Shown here one piece after another: positions 26,538 through 35,202 of a stretch of DNA of 64,000 bases. The stretch's first letter is position 1. Each line of letters begins with the position of its first letter. The stretch spans positions 1 through 64,000 of the forward strand of contig NZ_JAQOWX010000003.1 in the NCBI RefSeq assembly GCF_028462495.1. The letters run 5' to 3'. The notes beneath the pieces are model-generated. The model did no database searches. It was not told the origin of the DNA and saw nothing but the letters and a program-made list of their open reading frames with translations. The DNA comes from Roseateles_E sp005503085. GTDB lineage: Bacteria; Pseudomonadota; Gammaproteobacteria; Burkholderiales; Burkholderiaceae_C. Both the position numbers and the translations under genes were made by a program.

Positions 26538-27907
26538 TGCCCATGCCAGTTGCCGCCTTGTCCTCGATCTATACCGGCCTGGTCTCCAAGGCCCTGTTCC
26601 CGCTGCACGAGCGCCTGAAGGGCCATGACAGCGTGGCGCTGCGCCAAGGCTTGGAGCGCAGCCAGTGGCTGGCGCCGGCCGAACTCCAGGCCCTGCAGCT
26701 CCAGCGCCTGAACAGCCTGCTGGCCGAAGTGGGCCAGCATGTGCCTTACTACCGCGAGCTGTTCCAGCGCCTGGGCCTGACGGTCGGCAGCTTCGCCAGC
26801 CTGGCCGAGCTGCAGCAGCTGCCGTTGCTGGGCAAGGCCGAGATCCGCGCCCATACCGAGGCGATGAAAAGCACGCGCGGCCGCAGCCTGGCCCGCTTCA
26901 ATACCGGCGGCTCCTCGGGTGAGCCCTTGATCTTTTTCATCGGCAAAGAGCGGGTCAGCCACGACGTGGCGGCCAAATGGCGTGCCACCCGCTGGTGGGG
27001 CGTCGATATCGGCGACCCGGAGATGGTGGTGTGGGGTTCACCGATAGAGCTCGGCGCGCAGGACCGGCTGCGTGCGTGGCGTGACCGGCTCTTGCGCACC
27101 GAGCTGCTGCCGGCCTTCGAGATGAATGTGGCCAAGCTCGACGGCTTTGTCGCGGCGATCCGCCGCAAGCGCCCGTCGATGCTATTCGGCTACCCCTCGG
27201 CGCTGTCCCATATCGCCCGCCATGCGCGCGAGCGCGGTGTCGCGATGGACGATCTGGGCATCCAGGTCGCGTTCGTGACCTCGGAGCGGCTCTATGACGA
27301 GCAGCGTGGGCTGCTCTCCGAGGTGTTCGGCTGCCCGGTGGCCAATGGCTATGGTGGCCGCGACGCCGGCTTCATCGCCCACCAGTGCCCCAGCGGCGGC
27401 ATGCATCTGACGGCCGAGGACATCATCGTCGAGTTGCTGGACCGGGAGGGCCGGCCGGTGCCGCTAGGCACGGCCGGCGAGATTGTCGTCACCCATCTGG
27501 CCACCAGCGACTTCCCCTTCATCCGCTATCGCACCGGCGATATCGCGGTGATGGACGAGCGTGCCTGCGCCTGCGGCCGCGGCCTGCCAATGCTCAAGGA
27601 GATCCAGGGCCGCAGCACCGATTTCGTGATTGCCGCTGACGGCACCGTGATGCACGGCCTGGCGCTGATCTACATCCTGCGCGATCTGCCGGGACTGCGC
27701 TCCTTCAAGGTGGTGCAGCACAGCCGGGAGCTGACCGAGGTGCTGCTGGTGCCCGAGCCGGGCTTTGATCCCGGTGCGCCGGCCCGTATCGTCGAAGGTT
27801 TCAAGAAACGGCTGGGCGTCTCGGTGGCGGTGGAGGTGCGACTGGTCGACGCCATTCCGACCGAGAAGTCGGGCAAGTTCCGCTACATCGTGAGCCATGC
27901 GAGCTGA
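26537..27907 (+). CDS. PaaK/CapK-like adenylate-forming enzyme
   Basis: About 456 residues resembling phenylacetate-CoA ligase. FNTGGSSGEPLIFFIG (about 132-147) is the AMP-binding loop, followed by LFGYPSALSHIARHA and NGYGGRDAGFIAHQCPSGG. A small cysteine group follows in DERACACGRGLPMLKEIQGR before the C-terminal lid ending KSGKFRYIV. CapK-like members occur in many capsule loci with unknown substrates; activating an acid for transfer to a sugar is the common guess. The start ATG uses the last A of the preceding TGA. Confidence 0.87.
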   Translation: MPMPVAALSSIYTGLVSKALFPLHERLKGHDSVALRQGLERSQWLAPAELQALQLQRLNSLLAEVGQHVPYYRELFQRLGLTVGSFASLAELQQLPLLGKAEIRAHTEAMKSTRGRSLARFNTGGSSGEPLIFFIGKERVSHDVAAKWRATRWWGVDIGDPEMVVWGSPIELGAQDRLRAWRDRLLRTELLPAFEMNVAKLDGFVAAIRRKRPSMLFGYPSALSHIARHARERGVAMDDLGIQVAFVTSERLYDEQRGLLSEVFGCPVANGYGGRDAGFIAHQCPSGGMHLTAEDIIVELLDREGRPVPLGTAGEIVVTHLATSDFPFIRYRTGDIAVMDERACACGRGLPMLKEIQGRSTDFVIAADGTVMHGLALIYILRDLPGLRSFKVVQHSRELTEVLLVPEPGFDPGAPARIVEGFKKRLGVSVAVEVRLVDAIPTEKSGKFRYIVSHAS

Positions 27908-27913
27908 GCCCAG

Positions 27914-29224
27914 ATGCGTGACCTGATCATCATTGCCCTCGTGCTGGCCGGTTCCTTCGCGGCGCTGCGCAAACCCTGGATCGGTATCCTGGTCTGGACC
28001 TGGCTCAGCCTGATGAACCCGCATCGCTTTGCCTGGGGCATAGCCTATGACGCGCCCCTGGCAGCGATTTCGGCCGCCTGCACCTTGGTAGGCCTGTTCA
28101 TCACCCGTGATCGAAGCTCGCCGTTCAAGGGCTCGCCGACCATCTGGCTGGCCCTGTTCTCGGTGTGGCTGACGATCTCATGGTTGATGGGGCTGGACCC
28201 GAACGGCGAGTACTACCAGTGGAACAAGATCTTCAAGATCAATCTGATGATCTTCGTTGCGTTGGCCCTGCTTCATAGCAAGGCGCAGATCATGACCTTC
28301 GCCTGGGTCGTGATTGCATCGATCGCGCTGCTGGGGCTCAAGGGCGGCGTCTTCACGCTTGCCAGCGGCGGCAACTTCCGGGTCTGGGGGCCGCCCGGCT
28401 CCTTCATCGAGGACAACAACGAATTTGCGCTCTCCGTGATCATGACCATCCCCTTGCTGCAGTTCCTGCGCATGCAGGTCAGCAACCGCTGGCTGAAATG
28501 GGGGCTGGTTGCCACCATGCTTTGCTGTGCAGCCTCGGCCCTGGGGTCGCACTCACGCGGCGGCTTTCTGGCCATTTCGGCCATGGTTCTGTACTTCTGG
28601 TGGCGCGGCAAGAACAAGTTGCCGATGGCCATCGTGTTCGTGCTGGTCGGCGTGCTGTTGCTGCTGTTCATGCCCGAGCATTGGACCGAGCGCATGCGCA
28701 GCATTGACGATTATCAGGAAGACGATTCGGCGATGGGGCGCATCCACGCCTGGGTGGTGGCCTGGAACTATGCCCTGCGCCACCCCTTTGGGGCTGGCTT
28801 CAACCTGGCCCGACCGGAGCTGTTCGCTCTGTATGCGCCGGAAAGTGGCAGCACCCACGCCGCGCACAGCATCTATTTCCAGGTCATGGGCAACCATGGT
28901 TTCATCGGCCTGCTTCTTTATCTCGGCATCTGGATCACCACCTGGCGCAGTGCCAGCGCGCTGATACGCCTGGGCAAGCTGAACATGCAAACCAAGTGGT
29001 GCCAGGATCTTGGGACCATGGCACAGGTGTCTTTGCTCGCCTATGCGGTCGGCGGTGCCTTCCTGAGCCTGGCCTATTTCGACTTGCCCTACGATTTGAT
29101 GGTGGTGGTGGTGTGTGCCCGCGTTTGGCTGAAGAAGGAGCTCTGGAAGACCGAGCCCGAAACCGCACCGCGCTGGCTGAAACTGCTGGGCGGCGGCCCG
29201 GCCCCAAAGCCCTTAACACCATGA
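27914..29224 (+). CDS. Putative O-glycosylation ligase, exosortase A-associated (Wzy/WaaL-like)
   Basis: About 436 residues, an integral membrane protein with ten or more predicted helices. The opening MRDLIIIALVLAGSFAAL and the following RKPWIGILVWTWLSLMNPHR are characteristic of TIGR03097. A large periplasmic loop of the Wzy_C type holds GMGR-like MGRIHAWVVAWNYALRH and HPFGAGFN. It could polymerise the EPS or attach glycan to PEP-CTERM proteins; neither role is proven. It overlaps the following deacetylase by four bases. Confidence 0.9.
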   Translation: MRDLIIIALVLAGSFAALRKPWIGILVWTWLSLMNPHRFAWGIAYDAPLAAISAACTLVGLFITRDRSSPFKGSPTIWLALFSVWLTISWLMGLDPNGEYYQWNKIFKINLMIFVALALLHSKAQIMTFAWVVIASIALLGLKGGVFTLASGGNFRVWGPPGSFIEDNNEFALSVIMTIPLLQFLRMQVSNRWLKWGLVATMLCCAASALGSHSRGGFLAISAMVLYFWWRGKNKLPMAIVFVLVGVLLLLFMPEHWTERMRSIDDYQEDDSAMGRIHAWVVAWNYALRHPFGAGFNLARPELFALYAPESGSTHAAHSIYFQVMGNHGFIGLLLYLGIWITTWRSASALIRLGKLNMQTKWCQDLGTMAQVSLLAYAVGGAFLSLAYFDLPYDLMVVVVCARVWLKKELWKTEPETAPRWLKLLGGGPAPKPLTP

Positions 29225-30177
29225 GCTTGCGTCCCCTGTTCACTCTGCTGGCACCCGCAGGCGTGCGCGCGCGCCTGAACATCCTGATCTTTCACCGCGT
29301 GCTGCCGGCGCCGGATCCTCTGTTCCCGTCCGAGATTGACGCCGCGATGTTCGACGCGATCTGCGGTTGGCTGAAGGCCTGGTTCCAGGTCTTGCCACTG
29401 GACGAGGCTGTGCGGCGCCTGTCAGAGCGCAGCCTGCCGGCACGCGCGCTGGCCATCACCTTTGACGATGGCTATGCCGACAACGAGCAGGTGGCGTTAC
29501 CCATCCTGCAGCGCCATGGCCTGTGCGCGACCTTCTTCGTCGCCACCGGCTTCCTCGACGGCGGCCGCATGTGGAATGACAGCCTGATCGAGACCGTGCG
29601 ACGCAGTTCGCGCACCCGCGTTGATCTGCAAGGGCTGGACCTGCCGCTGCCGCCCAGCCTGGCACTGGACTCGACGGCGCAGCGCCGCCAGGCCATTGAC
29701 GGCCTGATCGGCGCGATCAAGTACCTGCCCGTCGAGCAGCGCCAGCGCCTGTGTGAGGAGTTGGCCGAGCGGGCTGCGGTGCGTCTGCCGGACGATCTGA
29801 TGATGAGCTCGGACCAGGTCGTGGCGCTGCGGCGCGCGGGCATGCAGGTCGGCGCGCACACCGTCAGCCATCCGATCCTGGCCCGGCTGGATGCCGAATC
29901 GATGCGCGCCGAGATCGCTGCCAGCAAGATGCAGCTGGAGCATCTGCTGGGTGAGCCGGTCGATCTGTTCGCCTACCCGAACGGCAAGCCGGGCGAGGAC
30001 TACAACGACACCAGCGTCGCGGTGGCCCGCTCGCTGGGCTTCAAGGCTGCGGTCTCGACGGCCTGGGGCGCTGCGCGTGCCGATGCCGATCTGTTCCAGC
30101 TGCCGCGCTTCACCCCCTGGGACCGCAGCCGCTTGCGCTTTGGCGGCCGGCTGGCGCATAACCTGTGGGCGCGCTAG
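29221..30177 (+). CDS. Polysaccharide deacetylase (NodB/CE4)
   Basis: About 318 residues. CE4 motifs are present: ITFDDGYADN (catalytic Asp and metal Asp, near residues 79-88) and GAHTVSHPIL (His-x3-His metal pair, near 218). FAYPNGKPGEDYND resembles the later active-site loop. There is no clear signal peptide; the N-terminus is a short amphipathic stretch. It is a second deacetylase, distinct from the XrtA-specific one at 15050. Last gene of the plus-strand operon; the next gene is convergent. Confidence 0.9.
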   Translation: MSLRPLFTLLAPAGVRARLNILIFHRVLPAPDPLFPSEIDAAMFDAICGWLKAWFQVLPLDEAVRRLSERSLPARALAITFDDGYADNEQVALPILQRHGLCATFFVATGFLDGGRMWNDSLIETVRRSSRTRVDLQGLDLPLPPSLALDSTAQRRQAIDGLIGAIKYLPVEQRQRLCEELAERAAVRLPDDLMMSSDQVVALRRAGMQVGAHTVSHPILARLDAESMRAEIAASKMQLEHLLGEPVDLFAYPNGKPGEDYNDTSVAVARSLGFKAAVSTAWGAARADADLFQLPRFTPWDRSRLRFGGRLAHNLWAR

Positions 30178-30199
30178 CTGAGACCCCGCTGCGCCTCGC

Positions 30200-31876
30200 T
30201 CAGCCCAGCTTGTAAGCCGGCGCCTTGGCCCGCAACCACTGCTCCAGCATCATCAGGATCCAGACCATCTCGCCGTAATAGCCGGGGTGGGCGGGCAACT
30301 GCCGATCGAAGAGCTGGCTGATGTAGTCGGCGCGCACGACACCACGGCCGGCCAGCCCGCGCAGCGAATCCTCGGCCATTGCCCGTAGCGCTGGCGTTCG
30401 CGTGGTCCAGACGCCGAAGGGCAGGCCGAAGCCCTGCTTGCGTTTGCTGATGATCTCGTCGGGCAGGAATCCTCGCAGCGCTTCCTTGAAGAACCAGCGC
30501 AGCTGCTGGCCCTTGAGCTTGTAGTCATCCGGCAGGCGCAGCGACAACGACAGCAGCGCATCGTCGAGCATGGGAAAGCCCACCGATACGCCGCCCAGTG
30601 CGGTCGCGGCGCGCACCTTGGGGAGGTCGCTCTCGGCCAGCGTGTAGCGCCAGTCGAAGGCCAGCTCGCGATTCAGCGGGCTGCATGCAGCCGGTTCGCG
30701 CCAGCTCGCCTGCTGGTGGCGCAGCGGTGCTGTCAGGTCGATGCGCGACAGCATTGCGGGCGTCAGCACCTGGGACGGACCGACCCGCGTGATCAGGTTG
30801 TAGAGCTGCAGCCGGTCGGGCATCGGCATCGCCGCCTGCTCCACATAGCTGGCGCCCTTGCTCAGCAACGGCAGCTTGCCCAGCGGCGTCTTCAGCAGCA
30901 GCGGCTCCAGCAGGCCGCGCTGCAGCAGGCCAGGCACCTGCTGGTAGAGATCGAAGAGGCGCTGCTTGGCATAGCGGGAGTTGCCGCCGTAGAGCTCGTC
31001 GCCGCCGTCGCCAGCCAGCAGTCGGCTCACGCCGTCCTGCCGGGCCATCTTGGCGCAGTAGTAGGCCGGCAGCACCGAGGAGTTGCCGAAGGGCTGGTCC
31101 AGATGGGCCGCCATCTCGGGGATGCCACGCACCAGATCGTCCGGCGTCACGTAGTACTCGTGGTGGCGGGTGCCGAAATGGCGGGCGGCGAGCCGCGCAT
31201 AGGCCATCTCGTCATAGCCCTCGGCATCGAAGCCGATCGAGTAGCTGTCCGCGCCACTGCCGGTCTCGCGCGCGATCATGCCGGCGACGGTGGAGCTGTC
31301 GGTGCCGCCGCTGAGGAAGCAGGCCGGTTTGCTGCCATCGAGCTGATGCCGCACGCCGCCTTGCAGATGACTCAGAAATTCCTGCTTCAGGCTGGCGAAA
31401 TCGGTCGGCCCCGTCGCGTCGAAGCACGGGCTCCAGTAGCGGGCGACCGTCAGCCGGCCGTTCTGGTACAGCGCGTAATGCCCTGGCGGCAGGCGCAGCA
31501 CCTCCTTGAAGATGGTGCGCGGCGAGGGAATGCAGTGGAAATAGAGATAGTCGAAGATGGCCTGCGGATCGAGCTCGGACGCGCCGGCGAGCGCATCGGC
31601 GCGCTCGTCAAAGCGCAGCCCCTGCGGGCCCATGCGATAGCAAAGCGTTTGCTGCGCGAAACGGTCCACCGCCAGCAAGGTGGCACCGGAGTCGGTCGTC
31701 AGCGCCACTGCGAAATCGCCCTGTACGGACGCCAGGCCTTGCGCCAGGCCATCGATCAACCGGCCGTGCGGCGCCAGCAGTTCCAGCCAGGCCCTCTCGC
31801 CAGCCTTGCCGGCATCGGCAAAGCGCGGCTGGCCGCGCGTGATGACCGTGGTCGATGCGAGGTGTGCTTGTGTCAT
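30200..31876 (-). CDS. Asparagine-synthetase-like protein lacking the glutaminase cysteine
   Basis: About 558 residues. The N-terminal domain has the class-II glutaminase shape but starts Met-Thr-Gln, so there is no Cys2 nucleophile. The synthetase domain is intact: FLSGGTDSST (188-196), GDGGDELYGGNSRYAKQ and SKRKQGFGLPFG. Such proteins use free ammonia or another amine, or channel ammonia from a partner. Last gene of the long minus-strand operon; its start overlaps the stop of the second asparagine-synthetase-like gene, suggesting a pair. Amide formation on the glycan is an inference. Confidence 0.88.
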   Translation of the reverse strand: MTQAHLASTTVITRGQPRFADAGKAGERAWLELLAPHGRLIDGLAQGLASVQGDFAVALTTDSGATLLAVDRFAQQTLCYRMGPQGLRFDERADALAGASELDPQAIFDYLYFHCIPSPRTIFKEVLRLPPGHYALYQNGRLTVARYWSPCFDATGPTDFASLKQEFLSHLQGGVRHQLDGSKPACFLSGGTDSSTVAGMIARETGSGADSYSIGFDAEGYDEMAYARLAARHFGTRHHEYYVTPDDLVRGIPEMAAHLDQPFGNSSVLPAYYCAKMARQDGVSRLLAGDGGDELYGGNSRYAKQRLFDLYQQVPGLLQRGLLEPLLLKTPLGKLPLLSKGASYVEQAAMPMPDRLQLYNLITRVGPSQVLTPAMLSRIDLTAPLRHQQASWREPAACSPLNRELAFDWRYTLAESDLPKVRAATALGGVSVGFPMLDDALLSLSLRLPDDYKLKGQQLRWFFKEALRGFLPDEIISKRKQGFGLPFGVWTTRTPALRAMAEDSLRGLAGRGVVRADYISQLFDRQLPAHPGYYGEMVWILMMLEQWLRAKAPAYKLG

Positions 31877-33615
31877 GTCAGCGATTCTCGGGCAGTACCA
31901 CGGGCATCGGCGGCCTTGGCTGCGTTCAGGAAGGGTTCGGTGGCATTGATCAGGTAGCCGTAGCGCTCAAGGCCTGCCAACTGCTCGGCCCAGATCAGCA
32001 GGCGCAGCAGCGGCATGGCCAGCACCGCGCGCACGCTGCGGCTGTCGCCGAGTTCGCGGCTGAGCCGCCGCAGATGGTCGTCGCGCATGCGTTTGACGCC
32101 CTCGGCGTCGACCCAGCCATCGTCCCATTGATGCCGCAGATTCGGGTCCACCGGCACCGGGCAGGGCAGATGGCCCGGATAGGACTGCCAGGGCACGGCG
32201 CCAGCCTCGAAGGGCAGGCGGGCCATCAAGGCGTTGTACAGGCCATGATCGAGGAACTCGTCGACGGGGCTGGCCAGCACGGCGGCCAGGAAGCGGGCGT
32301 CGAAGAAGGGCAGGACCAGATCGATGCGGGTCTTGTGCAGGCTCTCGAAATGGCGGGCCAGATGGCGGCGCTGGTCGTTGAGCATCAGGAACAGATGGCA
32401 GTTGCGGCCCGGCTCGATCTGCGGCCGCGAGAGCAGGTCCGCCTCGATGCCGCTGCGCGGCACCTCGGCCAGATGCCGCCAGCGCCGCCGCAGCACGCTG
32501 GGCATCAGGAAGTTGCCATTGCTGTTTTGCAGCGCGCGCGCGGCTGCGGCCGGGCCATGGCGACGTGCCTGATCGATGATGTCCCGACTGAGGTAGACAT
32601 GGCCCAGACCGACACTGCCGCCGTCGCCGGACCAGATCAGCGCGGGCCGCTCGGGTGGCGTGCTCAAGCGGCTGTTGACCTCGGCCCAGGCCTTCAAGGC
32701 ATCGACCTGACGTTCGGCGAAGCCCTGGCTCCCCTTCGGATACTCGAAGTGATGGCAGCCCAGGCGCTCGGCAATCAGGCGGCCCAGCACCAGATCCTGC
32801 GAACCCTCGGGTGCGAAGTTCAGGCTGTGCACCTGCTTGCCGGTCTCCCTCAACCGCACGGCGATCAGGCGCGAGTCCATGCCGCCGGACAGGAAGCACA
32901 TCACTGCATTCTGGTCCTGGCTGCGGCGGTCCACCGCCGCATGGAACTCCTGTTCAATGAAGGCCAGCAGTTCTTGCTTCTGCAGCCGGTTGGGGCTCAG
33001 CTGGCGCCAGTCCCAGTAAGACTGCAACTGCAGGTCGCCATCCAGCACTTGCAGCACATGGCCCGATTCAAGCACCGAGATGGCGGCACGCAGGCTGCGA
33101 TTGCCGAGCGGAAAGCCGAAGGCGGCTGTCTCAGCCGCCGCTTGCCAGTCCGGTGCTGCTTGCAGATCCGGCAGATCCTGCAGCAGCCAGAAGGCCGAGG
33201 CGATGTAGAGATGGGTGTTGCTGCGAGCCCAGTAGATGGGCCGCACGCCCAACTTGTCGGTAAAGGCACGCAAACGTCGGCCGCTTTGATCCACGCGGAT
33301 GCCGGCAAAGGTGCCTTGCGCATCGAGCAGACCCTGGTCCAGATCGCCAGCAAGGCTGTCAATGGCAGCGCTGCGGTCCAGTACCTCCTGGCCATGGCAG
33401 ATGACCGGATCGCCGCCGACGACGATCAGCCCCTGCGTGTCGATCTGAGTAGAAGCGCCGGGCCAGAGCTGCAGGTCGAGATGGGCGACCGTGGCGCGGC
33501 CGGTGTGGTCGACCCGGGCCGGGCCGGCCGGCTCCAGCGCCGCGCGCAGTCGCGCGCTCAGGTCGAGCGCTGCAGACGCCGGATCGAGTGCATAAGCGGC
33601 AAGGAAAACGGCCAT
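31873..33615 (-). CDS. Asparagine-synthetase-related protein, divergent, no glutaminase cysteine
   Basis: About 580 residues. It starts MAVFLAAY with no Cys2. The synthetase domain keeps LSGGMDSRL (242-250), but the second acidic motif and C-terminal part differ from true AsnB (WSGDGGSVGLGHVYLS instead of GDGGDE). A TTG upstream at 33645 would add ten residues; the ATG at 33615 is preferred. Overlap of four bases with the downstream homologue. Homologues of this divergent class include amide- and lactam-forming enzymes in natural-product pathways. The substrate here is unknown. Confidence 0.82.
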   Translation of the reverse strand: MAVFLAAYALDPASAALDLSARLRAALEPAGPARVDHTGRATVAHLDLQLWPGASTQIDTQGLIVVGGDPVICHGQEVLDRSAAIDSLAGDLDQGLLDAQGTFAGIRVDQSGRRLRAFTDKLGVRPIYWARSNTHLYIASAFWLLQDLPDLQAAPDWQAAAETAAFGFPLGNRSLRAAISVLESGHVLQVLDGDLQLQSYWDWRQLSPNRLQKQELLAFIEQEFHAAVDRRSQDQNAVMCFLSGGMDSRLIAVRLRETGKQVHSLNFAPEGSQDLVLGRLIAERLGCHHFEYPKGSQGFAERQVDALKAWAEVNSRLSTPPERPALIWSGDGGSVGLGHVYLSRDIIDQARRHGPAAAARALQNSNGNFLMPSVLRRRWRHLAEVPRSGIEADLLSRPQIEPGRNCHLFLMLNDQRRHLARHFESLHKTRIDLVLPFFDARFLAAVLASPVDEFLDHGLYNALMARLPFEAGAVPWQSYPGHLPCPVPVDPNLRHQWDDGWVDAEGVKRMRDDHLRRLSRELGDSRSVRAVLAMPLLRLLIWAEQLAGLERYGYLINATEPFLNAAKAADARGTARESLT

Positions 33616-33695
33616 ATCAGTGATTCGCCGCTGAGCGGCGCGCAAAGTGGGCGTGAGGTGGTTGGTGGTTCATTGGCGAGGTCCTTGGAGCATCA

Positions 33696-35150
33696 TCATC
33701 GGGGCAAGACCTGCGGGGCGGGGCGGACCAGGCGCAGCAGTTGGTGGACGCTGTCACGATCCAGGAGCCAGAACAGGCCCAGATAACTGAGCGCGCCGAC
33801 GAAAATCGCGGCCAGCAGGGTGGGCCAGGCACTCCAGTGGGCGGCGCCCCACCAGCCCGTCAGGCTGACGCAAATAGCCATCGCCGCGCTCAATGCCAGC
33901 GGTTTGCTAAGCGCCCGCAGCGCGTTGCCCAGGCTGATGCCCAGCACCGGCCGCGAGCGCTGCAGGTTCAGCGTGATCAGGATGGGCAGGCCGACCAGCC
34001 AGGCCAGCGCCAGCCCGATGGCACCGAACTGCGCCCCCACCACAAAGCAGCAGGGCAGCACCACGACACCGGTGATGCTGTTGCGCAGATCCAGTCCCGC
34101 ATGACCCATGCCCTGGATCACGCTGGACAGCAGCACGCTGAGCAGGCGCAGCGGCAGCGCCAGCGCGACGATCTGCAGCGGCAGTATTGCGCCTTGCCAA
34201 TGCGGCCCCAGCAGGGCGGGCACCAGCCAGGGTGAGACGGCGGCCAAGCCCCACAGCACCGGCATCACGACATAGGAAAACAGTCGCAGGCCACGCAGCA
34301 GCAGCGGCTGCATCGAGCCGCCATCGCGGTTGAGCTGGGCAATCACCGGATAGGTGACCTGGTTGACGATGGCCATGGCCTTGGCGACCGGCAGCATTGC
34401 CAGATGCATCGCCACAGAGTACTCGCCCAGCGATGTCTTGGACAGTGTGCGTGCGGCGATCAGCACATCACTCTGGCCGAATACATAGCTGGCAATGCGT
34501 GACAACGCGATCTTGAAGCCGAAGCCGATCAGCGCACGCGCGGGGCGCAGATCGAAGCTTGGCAGCAGGCGTTGTGGCACCAGCAGATTCAGCAGCAGCA
34601 CCCGAACGACGGCACCGATCAACGGGCCCAGTACCAGGGCCCACACACCACTGCCGCGCCAGGCCAGCAATACCGTGGCCGATGTGGCCGCAACGATGGA
34701 CACAAAATCGATGATGGAGCTGGTCTGGAACCGCAACTCGCGCCGCAGATGGGCGTCCGACATGGTCGCCAGCGGGGCCAGCACCAGCTGCAGCGCCGAC
34801 GCCTGGATCAGGCGTTCGGCCTCCGGCGCCTTGAAGAACCAGGCCAGCAGCGGCGCGGCGGCCGCCACGACCAGCGCGCCGGCCAGGGAGAACAGCAGTG
34901 CGGCGCCAAACACGCTGCGCAGCTGGCGCGGCTCCAGCCGTGTCGCCTGCACGATGCCGGCGCCGATGCCGAACTCGGCCGCCATCGAGACGATGGCCAT
35001 GATGGCTGTGCAGATGGCTGCCAGCCCGTAGTCCTGCGGCGCCAGCAGGCGCATCACGAGGATGGTGCCGCCCCATGAGATCAGCTGCGAGCCGAAGCGG
35101 CCGGCCGCGACCCAGCGCAGGCCGAGTGAGAACTGGCGCTCTATCGTCAT
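33696..35150 (-). CDS. Oligosaccharide flippase (Wzx-like, MOP superfamily)
   Basis: About 484 residues with 12-14 predicted membrane helices. It starts RQFSLGLRWVAAGRFGSQLI and RLLAPQDYGLAAI, the usual N-terminal pattern of polysaccharide exporters of the PST/Wzx family. Charged residues lie between helices in the normal spacing. It flips undecaprenyl-linked repeat units to the periplasm and would supply the ligase or polymerase at 27914. It is separated by about 50 bases from the upstream glycosyltransferase and 80 from the downstream asparagine-synthetase-like gene. Confidence 0.9.
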   Translation of the reverse strand: MTIERQFSLGLRWVAAGRFGSQLISWGGTILVMRLLAPQDYGLAAICTAIMAIVSMAAEFGIGAGIVQATRLEPRQLRSVFGAALLFSLAGALVVAAAAPLLAWFFKAPEAERLIQASALQLVLAPLATMSDAHLRRELRFQTSSIIDFVSIVAATSATVLLAWRGSGVWALVLGPLIGAVVRVLLLNLLVPQRLLPSFDLRPARALIGFGFKIALSRIASYVFGQSDVLIAARTLSKTSLGEYSVAMHLAMLPVAKAMAIVNQVTYPVIAQLNRDGGSMQPLLLRGLRLFSYVVMPVLWGLAAVSPWLVPALLGPHWQGAILPLQIVALALPLRLLSVLLSSVIQGMGHAGLDLRNSITGVVVLPCCFVVGAQFGAIGLALAWLVGLPILITLNLQRSRPVLGISLGNALRALSKPLALSAAMAICVSLTGWWGAAHWSAWPTLLAAIFVGALSYLGLFWLLDRDSVHQLLRLVRPAPQVLPR

Positions 35151-35202
35151 GGGCGGTCACGCACATCCGGGCATGCGGCCGAACCCTTGGATTCATTGCG
35201 CA

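Noticed and set aside
30177..30206. GCTGAG...CTCAGC hairpin between the convergent operons as a terminator
   Set aside because: Six-base stem with a loop of about 16 bases and no T run on either side.
31855..33786. 643-codon plus-strand frame opposite the asparagine-synthetase-like gene
   Set aside because: Antisense of a gene with an intact SGGMDSR loop; no recognisable fold.
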